The translations under genes were made by a program, and so were the position numbers. Source: Sabulitectum sp964386635 (GTDB taxonomy: Bacteria; Fermentibacterota; Fermentibacteria; Fermentibacterales; JCC-6). From it: a stretch of 64,000 bases of DNA. Under the pieces are notes generated by a model. It did not search any database and was not told the origin of the DNA. It saw only the letters and a program-made list of their open reading frames with translations. Shown piece by piece: positions 14,679 to 22,663 of this stretch. The stretch is from positions 1 through 64,000 of the forward strand of contig CAYLRO010000007.1 of NCBI GenBank assembly GCA_964386635.1, given 5' to 3'. Positions within the stretch are counted from its first letter, which is position 1. The number at the start of each line of letters is the position of its first letter.

Positions 14679-16937
14679 ATGATTCTAGGAACCATACTGC
14701 TTACTCTTCTGGGGACCTGGGGCTCAGAAGCCGCTTCTGGAAACTGGATCTCACTTGACGGTGAAACAGACTTTCAGTCTCCTGCTGAGATAACAGTTGT
14801 TGAAGCAAACAGCGACTACGCCACAGTACGTCTTGACCTTCCAGGTTATGCGGTTCAGATCCTTTCTGGCTACATCCGTTATGACCTGCCTCAGGTAGGC
14901 TGGAACACCGCTGTTCCTGTGGGTGATCCTGAACTTCCAATGGTCTCTGCGGTTGTCGGGCTGCCTATGGGAATGACTCCAGAGGTAACGCTTATTGACT
15001 CAAGGTGGGAAGATGCCGGGACTGGAACCGCATACCCCGTTCAGCCAATGAGATATGACGATGATATTGAGCCTTTTGTTTTTGCTGATCTATCCTCGGA
15101 TCTCACAGGAACTTATCCTGCTTCCACAGTTGATCTTTATGAACAGGGCGTATGGTCCGGAGCAAATACAGTTGTACTGCAGTTCAACCCGTTCAGGTGG
15201 AACGCAGACACTGGGCAATTCACTGTAGCCTCTTCCATAACTGCAAGAGTGGACTTTACAGGTAACCGAGGGTATCAGTGTACTGTCAGACCTGAGATAG
15301 CCTTAATGCACAGCTCATCCATAGTTAACTACAACTCGCTGGATATTCCGGTTGATGCCTCTCCAGTATCAATGGATGATGTGGTGTATATCTGTCTTGT
15401 TCCTCCTGAGAATCTCGAGACGATTACTCCTTACCTGGCTATGGTGAACTCTCTGGGACACCATGTGAACATCATAGAGCTTGAGACAGGTACAACAAGC
15501 TACCTGATCAAGAGTGCCATCAACAGTGTTTACCAGGCCGGTGTAACCAGGTTCGCCCTTATCGCCGCTAAACATCAGCAGCTTGAGGCAAAGGCATACA
15601 GCGGATTTGTAGGTGATTACTACTACGAATGTCTTGATTCAGACAATCTTCCTGACATTGCAGTGGGCAGATTCCCCGGGGATGCAACACAGATTCCCAA
15701 CCAGACTGCAAAGGCAATGTCATACACCTCATACGCAGGCGAGCCAGGTGAACCCTCGATTTCTGCAAGCGTTATCCTTTGTGCACATGAGGAGAACTAT
15801 CCAGACAAGTACACCGCCAACTCCAATGCAGTCAGAGACTGGACATACAGCCTTGCCACGCCAGTATTCGAAACATGTTATCCTCCTGAGGGCGGTACAT
15901 ACGAACAGGTTCAGGATGCAATTAACGAAGGTGTGGGTATTGTGAACTACAGAGGTCACGGTTCCACAACAACATGGCAGTGGTCTCCAGGATGGAATGC
16001 CGGCAAAATCTACGCCCTGACCAACACATTCTTCCCTCCTGCTTTCAATATTGCCTGCAGCAACGGAACACACGACCTGTCTTACAACTGTCTTTCCGAG
16101 AGCTGGCTGGATGCAGAGGATAAAGGTTCAAGCGGTAACATAGGAGCAAGCGCTTCCTCTTTTACAGCTGCGAATGACCTGATGCAGACAGAAATATTCA
16201 AGATACTTTTTGATGAGGGAATTACCTGTGCCGGAGAGATGTTCGCATCATCACAAACTGCCATCATTCAGGCAATGCCAAGTGCAGGATTGAGCAACTC
16301 AAGGATGTATCACTGGTTCGGCGATCCTGCAATGGACATTCCCAACAGTGACCTTCCAGGTACACCGTTCGAGCTCACAATTGACGCTCCTGCATCTGTT
16401 AACTCGGGAGCCAATTCACTTAACCTTACCGTAACATCGAACGGCTCTCCTGTTCAGGGTGCAGTTGTAACAGTAACTGACGGTATAGGAAATCACTCAA
16501 CATACACTGAATCTTTCTACGAACAGGCTATAACAACAAGCTCAGGTGAGGTAACACTTGATTTCACCGCTCTTGACGGGAAAGACCTTTACTACGGTGT
16601 AAGGCTTCACAATTACGCTTCAGTTACAGGAACAATAGAGGTATTTTCTCAGGGGATAAGCGGAGATACACAGGACTACGTTTCTCTTTCTGAGATAACA
16701 CCTTCTCCTGCCACAGTAAACGCAGCCTTTACATTCAGTGCTCCTGAGGGAACTCCTGTGAACATCAGCGTTGTTGATCTTACCGGAAGAATTGTTTCCA
16801 CAGTTCACGACCAGTCTGCAACAGGAAGTGTTAACCAGATCTCACTGAACACATCAGAAATGTCTCCCGGTATCTATTTTGTGATAATGCAGACATCCGG
16901 GAACACACTGACACGGAGAATGACCGTTGTCAGGTAA
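14679..16937 (+). CDS. Gingipain-like C25 cysteine peptidase with type IX sorting domain
   Basis: 752 residues. A signal peptide (1-19), a propeptide-like N-terminal region (to about 225), then the caspase-like C25 domain: catalytic His427 in NYRGHGS and Cys460 in NIACSNG, 33 residues apart as in gingipains. An Ig-like domain (about 565-660) is followed by a C-terminal sorting domain of about 80 residues with VVDLTGRIV and SPGIYFVIM, the pattern read by the type IX secretion system. Expected to be exported, cut and attached at the cell surface or released. CGGAGG precedes ATG 14679. No Por genes lie in this window. Confidence 0.92.
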   Translation: MILGTILLTLLGTWGSEAASGNWISLDGETDFQSPAEITVVEANSDYATVRLDLPGYAVQILSGYIRYDLPQVGWNTAVPVGDPELPMVSAVVGLPMGMTPEVTLIDSRWEDAGTGTAYPVQPMRYDDDIEPFVFADLSSDLTGTYPASTVDLYEQGVWSGANTVVLQFNPFRWNADTGQFTVASSITARVDFTGNRGYQCTVRPEIALMHSSSIVNYNSLDIPVDASPVSMDDVVYICLVPPENLETITPYLAMVNSLGHHVNIIELETGTTSYLIKSAINSVYQAGVTRFALIAAKHQQLEAKAYSGFVGDYYYECLDSDNLPDIAVGRFPGDATQIPNQTAKAMSYTSYAGEPGEPSISASVILCAHEENYPDKYTANSNAVRDWTYSLATPVFETCYPPEGGTYEQVQDAINEGVGIVNYRGHGSTTTWQWSPGWNAGKIYALTNTFFPPAFNIACSNGTHDLSYNCLSESWLDAEDKGSSGNIGASASSFTAANDLMQTEIFKILFDEGITCAGEMFASSQTAIIQAMPSAGLSNSRMYHWFGDPAMDIPNSDLPGTPFELTIDAPASVNSGANSLNLTVTSNGSPVQGAVVTVTDGIGNHSTYTESFYEQAITTSSGEVTLDFTALDGKDLYYGVRLHNYASVTGTIEVFSQGISGDTQDYVSLSEITPSPATVNAAFTFSAPEGTPVNISVVDLTGRIVSTVHDQSATGSVNQISLNTSEMSPGIYFVIMQTSGNTLTRRMTVVR

Positions 16938-17841
16938 GTCAGTTTTATTTTCGGCACTTCTGCTTCTGTCATCCTGCATGATGGAGGCAGAGGAAAGTGC
17001 CGGTTTCCCTGATTACACTCAGGCATCAAATGAACTTCCTGAAAAGATACAGGTGCAGCCTGTATTTTCTGAACTGGGCAACTACGGGATCGTTGCTTCC
17101 GGAGACACCCTGTACCATCTTGAACTGAGGCACGGGAGAGTTCACGGTAGAACTGACCTGGGCGGGGAAATAACAGGCCTTTCAAGGAGTGTCTCAGGAG
17201 AGGTGTTCGCAGTGACCGGGAACCGCCTATGTGTTCTTCAGGACTTTGAGATCGCAAGGGAAGCTGATCTTTCCTCGGAGTGTTCCATCCTTACCATCTG
17301 CGGAAGTGATCCGGTGCTTCTCATGGCAGACGGAAGACTTGTTCGCAGGAATTCCTCTGATCTGTCCGTTGTAGAGGAGACCACCCCTGAAATTGCCGGT
17401 ATAGAAGCGATACAGGGATTTCCAGGCCTGCTGTGCATCTCCGGAGAGAATGGAGCCATGGTTACACTTTCGGTACCTGGTTTCAAGGAAACCGCTTCGG
17501 AAACAGTGAACGGCACAGTAAATTTCATGTCTTCAGCAGGGCAGGAGAATCTTCTCTTCTCTACCAGCCAGTGGAATGAAGTTGCAGTCTGTAATCCTTC
17601 CGATCTTAAGATACAGGTTATGTTCACATTTCCTGAGACGCCAGTGTTCGCAGCGGCAGACAGTTCTCTTTCCTTTGTGTATGCCGTGTGCCCATCATCA
17701 GGTATCAGCGTCTGCAGTGCAAGCGGAGAGATCAAATGGAGATCTGCAGAATATGATGAAGGTGCTTTTATACAGCTGGCGGATGACCTTGAAACAGCTT
17801 TGCTTACATCAGGAAACAGAGTGGATATTCTGGTTAAGTAG
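16927..17841 (+). CDS. Beta-propeller-like lipoprotein
   Basis: 304 residues from a TTG overlapping the end of the C25 gene by 11 bases. A lipoprotein signal ends in LLSSC (Cys17). The rest is made of repeated beta segments (SGEVFAVTGNRLCVL, DPVLLMADGRLVR, SFVYAVCPSSGISVC) with the spacing of WD40- or PQQ-like blades. No catalytic residues are visible. Coupled to the C25 peptidase, it may support its folding, retention or control; that is inference. It ends six bases from the convergent pseudo-protease gene with no terminator between. Confidence 0.75.
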   Translation: MSGKSVLFSALLLLSSCMMEAEESAGFPDYTQASNELPEKIQVQPVFSELGNYGIVASGDTLYHLELRHGRVHGRTDLGGEITGLSRSVSGEVFAVTGNRLCVLQDFEIAREADLSSECSILTICGSDPVLLMADGRLVRRNSSDLSVVEETTPEIAGIEAIQGFPGLLCISGENGAMVTLSVPGFKETASETVNGTVNFMSSAGQENLLFSTSQWNEVAVCNPSDLKIQVMFTFPETPVFAAADSSLSFVYAVCPSSGISVCSASGEIKWRSAEYDEGAFIQLADDLETALLTSGNRVDILVK

Positions 17842-17847
17842 CGGGGT

Positions 17848-18702
17848 TTATCTTTCAGGAATGGTAAGCTGAACAGGCAGAGAATCTCTTATTATGGAAA
17901 GCTCAAGCTCGTCAGGGGAAGACTGCACAAGAACTTTCATGGCTTCCGGGTGATAGACCCTTTCTCCATTGATCTCTGTTACAATGTCTCCCTGCCTTAT
18001 CCCGGAACGCTGTGCAAGGGAATTCTGTTCAACATCAAGTATCAGTATGCCCTGTACCGATGACAGTCCGGAAGTGGCAGGCATGGCTGTAACGCCGAAA
18101 GGCGGAGTGCTCATTCCGGCATCGGTCAGGACCCTCTGTACCCAGAAGTACCAGAGGTTGCAGGGAACCAGCGCCATGAGTTCACCCCGGCCGTCACCAG
18201 GATCGAATGAGCCGGTGACAACACCTGCAAGAACATTGTATGAATCGAAAGCAGGAGCTCCCATTAGCACCGGTGACGGGGCGGAAGCCAGAAGAAGAGC
18301 GCCGTCATCAAGCTGTTCAAGGGGAAATGTTCTTACTGCAGAAAAGCCCGTAGGGTGGTTGGCCATTATCATAAGCGCTGCTCCGTTAGGAGGAGTGGTG
18401 TTTCGCGGCTGTTCATAGGCAGTGAATATTGAGTCGCTGAAAACAAGCATGGACAGTCCCATGTCCCTGAAGTTGACTATTGAATCGGGATAGATCCTCA
18501 CGCCGTTATTAACTACAAAGACATTACTGCTGCTGGTAAAGGCGTAGAGTGTAACCGCATGTCCAGGTGATACAGCCACTCCGCTGCATATCTCAATAAC
18601 ACTTGAAGATTCAGCATATCTGCATACAGAAACGGCTGGAGAGTCCAGCATACCGCCGATTATGTCTACTGCTATTAGAAAAGAAAGAACCAGCCCGGTC
18701 AT
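17848..18702 (-). CDS. Degenerate HtrA-like pseudoprotease with PDZ domain
   Basis: 284 residues: N-terminal hydrophobic signal or anchor (1-18), a trypsin-fold region (about 35-180) and a PDZ domain (about 195-284) with GILILDVEQNSLAQRSGIRQ and GDIVTEINGE. Compared with DegP the triad is gone: TNNHVV becomes TLYAFT, the Asp segment reads MGLSMLVF, and GNSGG is PVLMGAP. It is the third gene of the sigma/anti-sigma operon, where active HtrA or RseB-type sensors usually sit, so a non-catalytic stress sensor or chaperone in the periplasm is a reasonable guess. Seven bases separate it from the anti-sigma gene. Confidence 0.75.
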   Translation of the reverse strand: MTGLVLSFLIAVDIIGGMLDSPAVSVCRYAESSSVIEICSGVAVSPGHAVTLYAFTSSSNVFVVNNGVRIYPDSIVNFRDMGLSMLVFSDSIFTAYEQPRNTTPPNGAALMIMANHPTGFSAVRTFPLEQLDDGALLLASAPSPVLMGAPAFDSYNVLAGVVTGSFDPGDGRGELMALVPCNLWYFWVQRVLTDAGMSTPPFGVTAMPATSGLSSVQGILILDVEQNSLAQRSGIRQGDIVTEINGERVYHPEAMKVLVQSSPDELELSIIRDSLPVQLTIPER

Positions 18703-18709
18703 TTTGCTC

Positions 18710-19153
18710 TCAGAATGTTGTTACGGAAGAAGGTCTTGAATAGGCTACCACTGGAGCGGGAGTGTATCTCATGATCTCGGTTCCGGAGTTTGACGCAATA
18801 GGCTTGCCTGCTGAAGGGCTTTCTCCCGTTCCGCCCCAGAGCAGAAGAGCTGCTGCGGCAAACGGGATCACCGCTGCGATCTTCCAGGAAGGTGAATGAA
18901 ATATTCCCCGTTTCAGAGGAGTCTGATCATAGTTTCTGTCTGCGAGACGGTTTCTTACCAGTTCCAGAAGATCTTCAGGCGGATCCGGCTCCTGCAGGGT
19001 TTCCACTCCGCTTGAAATGGCGCTGCTTATTTCCATGGCTCTGGTACAGGATTCACAGCCATTGAGATGGAACCTGAGAAGATCAGTTTCCTCCTGGGTT
19101 GCCTCGTGGTCAAGAACAGCGTTGATAAGGTTAAGTGCTTCGCTGCATTTCAT
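18710..19153 (-). CDS. Zinc-finger anti-sigma factor, membrane-bound
   Basis: 147 residues from ATG 19153, which overlaps the sigma gene stop as ATGA; a GTG two codons earlier is an alternative. The ZAS domain is clear: Cys3, His29-x3-Cys33-x2-Cys36. One transmembrane helix (about 90-108) is followed by a short Ser/Pro-rich periplasmic tail. Such proteins hold the cognate ECF sigma factor inactive until proteolysis or a conformational signal. Coupling to the sigma gene identifies its partner. Confidence 0.9.
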   Translation of the reverse strand: MKCSEALNLINAVLDHEATQEETDLLRFHLNGCESCTRAMEISSAISSGVETLQEPDPPEDLLELVRNRLADRNYDQTPLKRGIFHSPSWKIAAVIPFAAAALLLWGGTGESPSAGKPIASNSGTEIMRYTPAPVVAYSRPSSVTTF

Positions 19154-19743
19154 TTCCACATCTCCCAGACGTCCTCAAGTGATTCCCGCAGTGCTGCTCT
19201 GGCTCTGTTGATCCGGGACTTGACCGTACCAATTCTGATGTCCAGAACATCGGATATTTCTTCATAGGTAAGCCCCTGCTTCTCACGAAGAAGAAAAGGC
19301 TCACGGTAGTGTTCAGGAAGGCCGTTAACAGCTTCCTCGATACTGGCAGCAAGTTCGCGCCTGCCTTCTCTGTAGTGGGGAGTCATTTTAGAGGAACCCT
19401 TAAGAACGACTTTCTCAAGAGGAACCATGGTCCATCTGGACCTGCGTCTCCACTCCTTTTTTGCAAGGTTGCTTGCAATTGTGAATATCCATGTAACAAG
19501 AGGTCTTTCCGGATCGTAGTTGTTTCGGTACCTGTAAACCCGGCAGAAAGTCATCTGAAGCTGTTCTTCGGCATCTTCTTCATTCCCGAGCATTCTTATG
19601 AGATGGGAATAAATAGGGCGCTCAAACCGCTTGATAACCTCTGCAAACGCGTCCTCATCGCCTTTACACAAGTCGATCATCAGCTGTGAATCAGATCTTG
19701 GATCTTTTCGGGGACCCTTCTTCAAAGCACTCATCCTCAACAT
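19150..19743 (-). CDS. ECF (group 4) RNA polymerase sigma factor
   Basis: 197 residues from ATG 19743, preceded by CGGAGGT at an eight-base gap; an upstream in-frame ATG at 19806 would start inside the promoter. Region 2 (DAFAEVIKRFERPIYSHLIR, RPLVTWIFTIASNLA) and region 4 (LPEHYREPFLL, GLTYEEISDVLDIRIGTVKSRINRAR) are intact, region 3 absent. Likely controls envelope or surface genes and itself. Operon order sigma, anti-sigma, pseudo-HtrA matches rpoE/algU-type systems. Confidence 0.93.
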   Translation of the reverse strand: MLRMSALKKGPRKDPRSDSQLMIDLCKGDEDAFAEVIKRFERPIYSHLIRMLGNEEDAEEQLQMTFCRVYRYRNNYDPERPLVTWIFTIASNLAKKEWRRRSRWTMVPLEKVVLKGSSKMTPHYREGRRELAASIEEAVNGLPEHYREPFLLREKQGLTYEEISDVLDIRIGTVKSRINRARAALRESLEDVWEMWK

Positions 19744-19776
19744 GCATACAACCTCCGTGTTACCTATTCTAAATCT

Positions 19777-19804
19777 GTTTACCCCCAGCCGGTAGTTTTG
19801 TTCC
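19777..19804 (-). promoter_or_regulatory. Candidate autoregulatory ECF promoter
   Basis: On the minus strand GGAACA (19804-19799) is followed after 16 bases by GTAAAC (19782-19777), resembling the GGAACTT/GTC pattern of RpoE-type sigma factors. It lies 34 bases before the sigma gene start and close to the divergent msbA start. Based on pattern only. Confidence 0.5.
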
Positions 19805-19845
19805 AAACTTGACTGAACGGTTGTTGTTTCGCAAGAATAGGAACT

Positions 19846-21744
19846 ATGAAACAGAATATTTTCTTAAGAACGCTGGCTCTTGCAGGGCCTTACAAAGGGC
19901 GAGTTATCCTTGCAATACTGTTTGCAATTCTCTTTGCCGCTTCAAGCGGAGCCACTCTTGCAATGATACTGCCGATCTTTGATGATGTTCTAGGGGCCAG
20001 AGATCCCGGATCCATGTCACTTGATCTGGATGTGGCTATGTCACAGACTGTCGCACCGGAGTGGGACAGCTTCAAAGAGCAGCTCTCCAGTTGGGATATG
20101 TCAGCTGCCGGGGCCGCTCTCAGTCGACTTCCAGGAGCCTTCATGGAGGGTATTCATATTTCTTCCCCCTCGCAGGCTCTTCTTGCTGTTGTAGTTACAA
20201 TCCTTCTTCTGATTCTTCTTAAAAACTTTGCACAGTTCTTTCAGATTTTCTTTGTCGCCTCTGTTGAGGAGGGCATGCTGAGAGATCTCAGGGTTCAGGT
20301 ATACAGGCACCTGCTAAGGCTTGATCTCAAGTATTTCGCAGGAAGCAGGACCGGTGAACTGACAAGCAGGCTGACAGCAGATGTTGTGAGGATCAAAGGA
20401 ACGGTTACCCAGTCCATGGTAAGCGCCCTCAGGCAATTCTTTCTCCTGGGTGTGTATTTTTTCCTTACCCTCTGGGTATCCTGGAAACTTACTCTTATTA
20501 CTCTGGCAGTTCTCCCTCCCAGCATGCTTCTTATCATAGCCCTGGGTAAAAGCCTCAGAAAACGAAGCCACAAGGCTCAGGAGAAAATGGCTGACTTTGC
20601 AAGCTTTCTCACGGAAACAATTACCGGGGTCAGGGTTGTAAAAGCTTTTGCCATGGAGTCTTTCGAAGAGAGAAGATTTCTCAGAAGTGTTGATTCCCAT
20701 AGAAATTACGAAATCACACTGAGAAGAATGAAAGCTCTTTCAGGACCTGCCACAGAGATTCTGGGAGCAGTAGCAGCCTGTGTTATCCTCTGGTTCGGAG
20801 GAAACGCGGTGATAAACGGTGAAGGGATGTCTGCAGGAAAATTCATGGTGTTCCTGGCTGCAGCACTCAGCATGATAGATCCTGCCAAGGGTCTCAGCAA
20901 AGCTTATGCTTCCATTATGGCAGGCCTTGCAGCAGGAGAGAGGGTTTTCTCAATACTGGACACAGAACCGGCAATAAAGGAAATTGCGGATCCTGTAGTT
21001 CCGGATGGCCTGAGAGAATCGTTGAAATTTGAGAATGTCACATTCGGATACAACCGGGATACTCCCGTTCTGAAGAACATCAATCTGGATATCAGAGCAG
21101 GTGAGATCATAGCTCTGGTGGGACCCAGTGGAGGGGGAAAGAGCACACTGGCCGACATGGTGCCCAGGTTCTACGATCCCGATACTGGAAGGATCCTCAT
21201 CGACGGAGTGGACCTGAGAGAAGTAAGTGTTTCCGGCCTCCGCGGCATGATGGGTGTTGTTACACAGGAAACCGTTCTCTTTAATGACTCGGTTTTCAAC
21301 AACATCGCATACGGAGCAGAGGACACTCCTTTCGAACAGGTAAGACAGGCAGCAGTGGTTGCCAATGCACTCGAGTTCATAGAAGAGATGCCCCAGGGGT
21401 TCCAGACCGTTATAGGAGAGAGGGGAATAACACTTTCAGGAGGACAGAGGCAGAGGCTTGCCATTGCCAGGGCCGTTCTCAAGAACCCCCCTGTACTTAT
21501 CTTCGATGAGGCCACCAGCGCACTTGATACAAAAAGCGAACAGCTTGTGCAGAGAGCAATAGACAAGCTGGTAGAGGGCAGAACATCAATAGTAATTGCT
21601 CACAGGCTGAGCACAATCATGAAGGCGGAAAGAGTTCTTTACATCCAGGACGGGGAGATACTGGAGGAGGGCACTCACCAGTCTCTGCTGGCTCTAGGAG
21701 GTCGCTACAGGGCTCTTTGGGAACTGCAGTTCTCAAGTGGCTGA
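19846..21744 (+). CDS. msbA: MsbA-like ABC exporter (half transporter)
   Basis: 632 residues: six-helix transmembrane domain (about 15-345) with an unusual insertion of about 60 residues between the first two helices, then the ATPase: Walker A GPSGGGKS (Lys432), signature LSGGQRQR, Walker B LIFDEATSALD (Asp554, Glu555) and switch His in VIAHRLS. Forms a homodimer that flips lipids, probably lipid A or another glycolipid; substrate is inferred from family and from the heptosyltransferase gene that overlaps it by eight bases. Divergent from the sigma factor operon with a 39-base gap between outer reading limits. Confidence 0.88.
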   Translation: MKQNIFLRTLALAGPYKGRVILAILFAILFAASSGATLAMILPIFDDVLGARDPGSMSLDLDVAMSQTVAPEWDSFKEQLSSWDMSAAGAALSRLPGAFMEGIHISSPSQALLAVVVTILLLILLKNFAQFFQIFFVASVEEGMLRDLRVQVYRHLLRLDLKYFAGSRTGELTSRLTADVVRIKGTVTQSMVSALRQFFLLGVYFFLTLWVSWKLTLITLAVLPPSMLLIIALGKSLRKRSHKAQEKMADFASFLTETITGVRVVKAFAMESFEERRFLRSVDSHRNYEITLRRMKALSGPATEILGAVAACVILWFGGNAVINGEGMSAGKFMVFLAAALSMIDPAKGLSKAYASIMAGLAAGERVFSILDTEPAIKEIADPVVPDGLRESLKFENVTFGYNRDTPVLKNINLDIRAGEIIALVGPSGGGKSTLADMVPRFYDPDTGRILIDGVDLREVSVSGLRGMMGVVTQETVLFNDSVFNNIAYGAEDTPFEQVRQAAVVANALEFIEEMPQGFQTVIGERGITLSGGQRQRLAIARAVLKNPPVLIFDEATSALDTKSEQLVQRAIDKLVEGRTSIVIAHRLSTIMKAERVLYIQDGEILEEGTHQSLLALGGRYRALWELQFSSG

Positions 21745-22663
21745 CAGAACGCTTCTTGTAAGGCTTCATTCCCTGGGTGATGTTGTTCTTGCCTCAGGAG
21801 CAGCAGCTGTTGTCTCAGAGACCTCACCTGTCACTTTCATCACACGGCGTGAATACCTGCCAGTGGCAGAACGCTTCAAAGGCAATGTTGAACCGGTATC
21901 TTTATCAGGAGGATGGAGAGAACTCAGGAAGTATTCAGCAGGCTTTTCCACCATCTGTGACCTCCAGAACAACCTTACCACAAAACTGGCATTTGCCGGG
22001 AGAGATATTCAGCGGCACACAATGAACAGAAAACTTCGCAGTGACATCCTGAAGGGCAGGGATGGGAAGCTTCAGTGGAGAGCACTTGAGTACCTGAACA
22101 CATGTCTTTGTCAGGGCAATCCCATGCCGGTTCTCTCCAGAAAGTCCTTTCCTGTACCAGGCAGAATTACCGTTGGAATAGTAGCAGGAGGCAGATGGAA
22201 GATGAAGTCCATTCCCTCCGGTGTTGTATCGGAACTCTCAAGGCTGTTCTGTGATGTTTGCGGCGGTGAGGTGAAGATACTTGGAGGAGCACAGGATATT
22301 GAGATAAGCCGGAGAATCGTTGAGGAATGCGGTTACAGAGAAGTGGAATCCCTGGCGGGAAAGGGTGATGTTGCCTCATTGATCAGCACTGTAGAAGGTC
22401 TGGATCTTCTTGTTTCACCTGATTCCGGCCCTGCGCATCTGGCTATGGCTCTCGGGGTACCGTCACTTGTTTTATTCACTTCCACCTCCCCTTCACTGGG
22501 GTTCTATCCTCCCGAGATGAATAATGCTTTCATGGTGAACAGAGTTACATGCAGACCCTGCCACCGTCACGGGGGAAATACTTGTGCTGCAGGTGATTCT
22601 GTCTGCAGAAACAGAATGGTTCCCAGGGAAATATTTGAGGCGGCCAGATGCCAGATGCACTGA
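21737..22663 (+). CDS. Glycosyltransferase family 9 (heptosyltransferase-like)
   Basis: 308 residues from a GTG inside the end of msbA. Family signs: LLVRLHSLGDVVLAS at the N-terminus, a GVDDL-like donor region GREVESLAGKGD, and the nucleotide-sugar segment LLVSPDSGPAHLAMALGVPSLVLF. GT9 enzymes add heptose or related sugars to the lipopolysaccharide core, which suggests an outer membrane with core sugars. A Cys-rich C-terminus (CRPCHRHGGNTC) is typical of several members. The stop overlaps mutS by 16 bases. Confidence 0.9.
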   Translation: MADRTLLVRLHSLGDVVLASGAAAVVSETSPVTFITRREYLPVAERFKGNVEPVSLSGGWRELRKYSAGFSTICDLQNNLTTKLAFAGRDIQRHTMNRKLRSDILKGRDGKLQWRALEYLNTCLCQGNPMPVLSRKSFPVPGRITVGIVAGGRWKMKSIPSGVVSELSRLFCDVCGGEVKILGGAQDIEISRRIVEECGYREVESLAGKGDVASLISTVEGLDLLVSPDSGPAHLAMALGVPSLVLFTSTSPSLGFYPPEMNNAFMVNRVTCRPCHRHGGNTCAAGDSVCRNRMVPREIFEAARCQMH

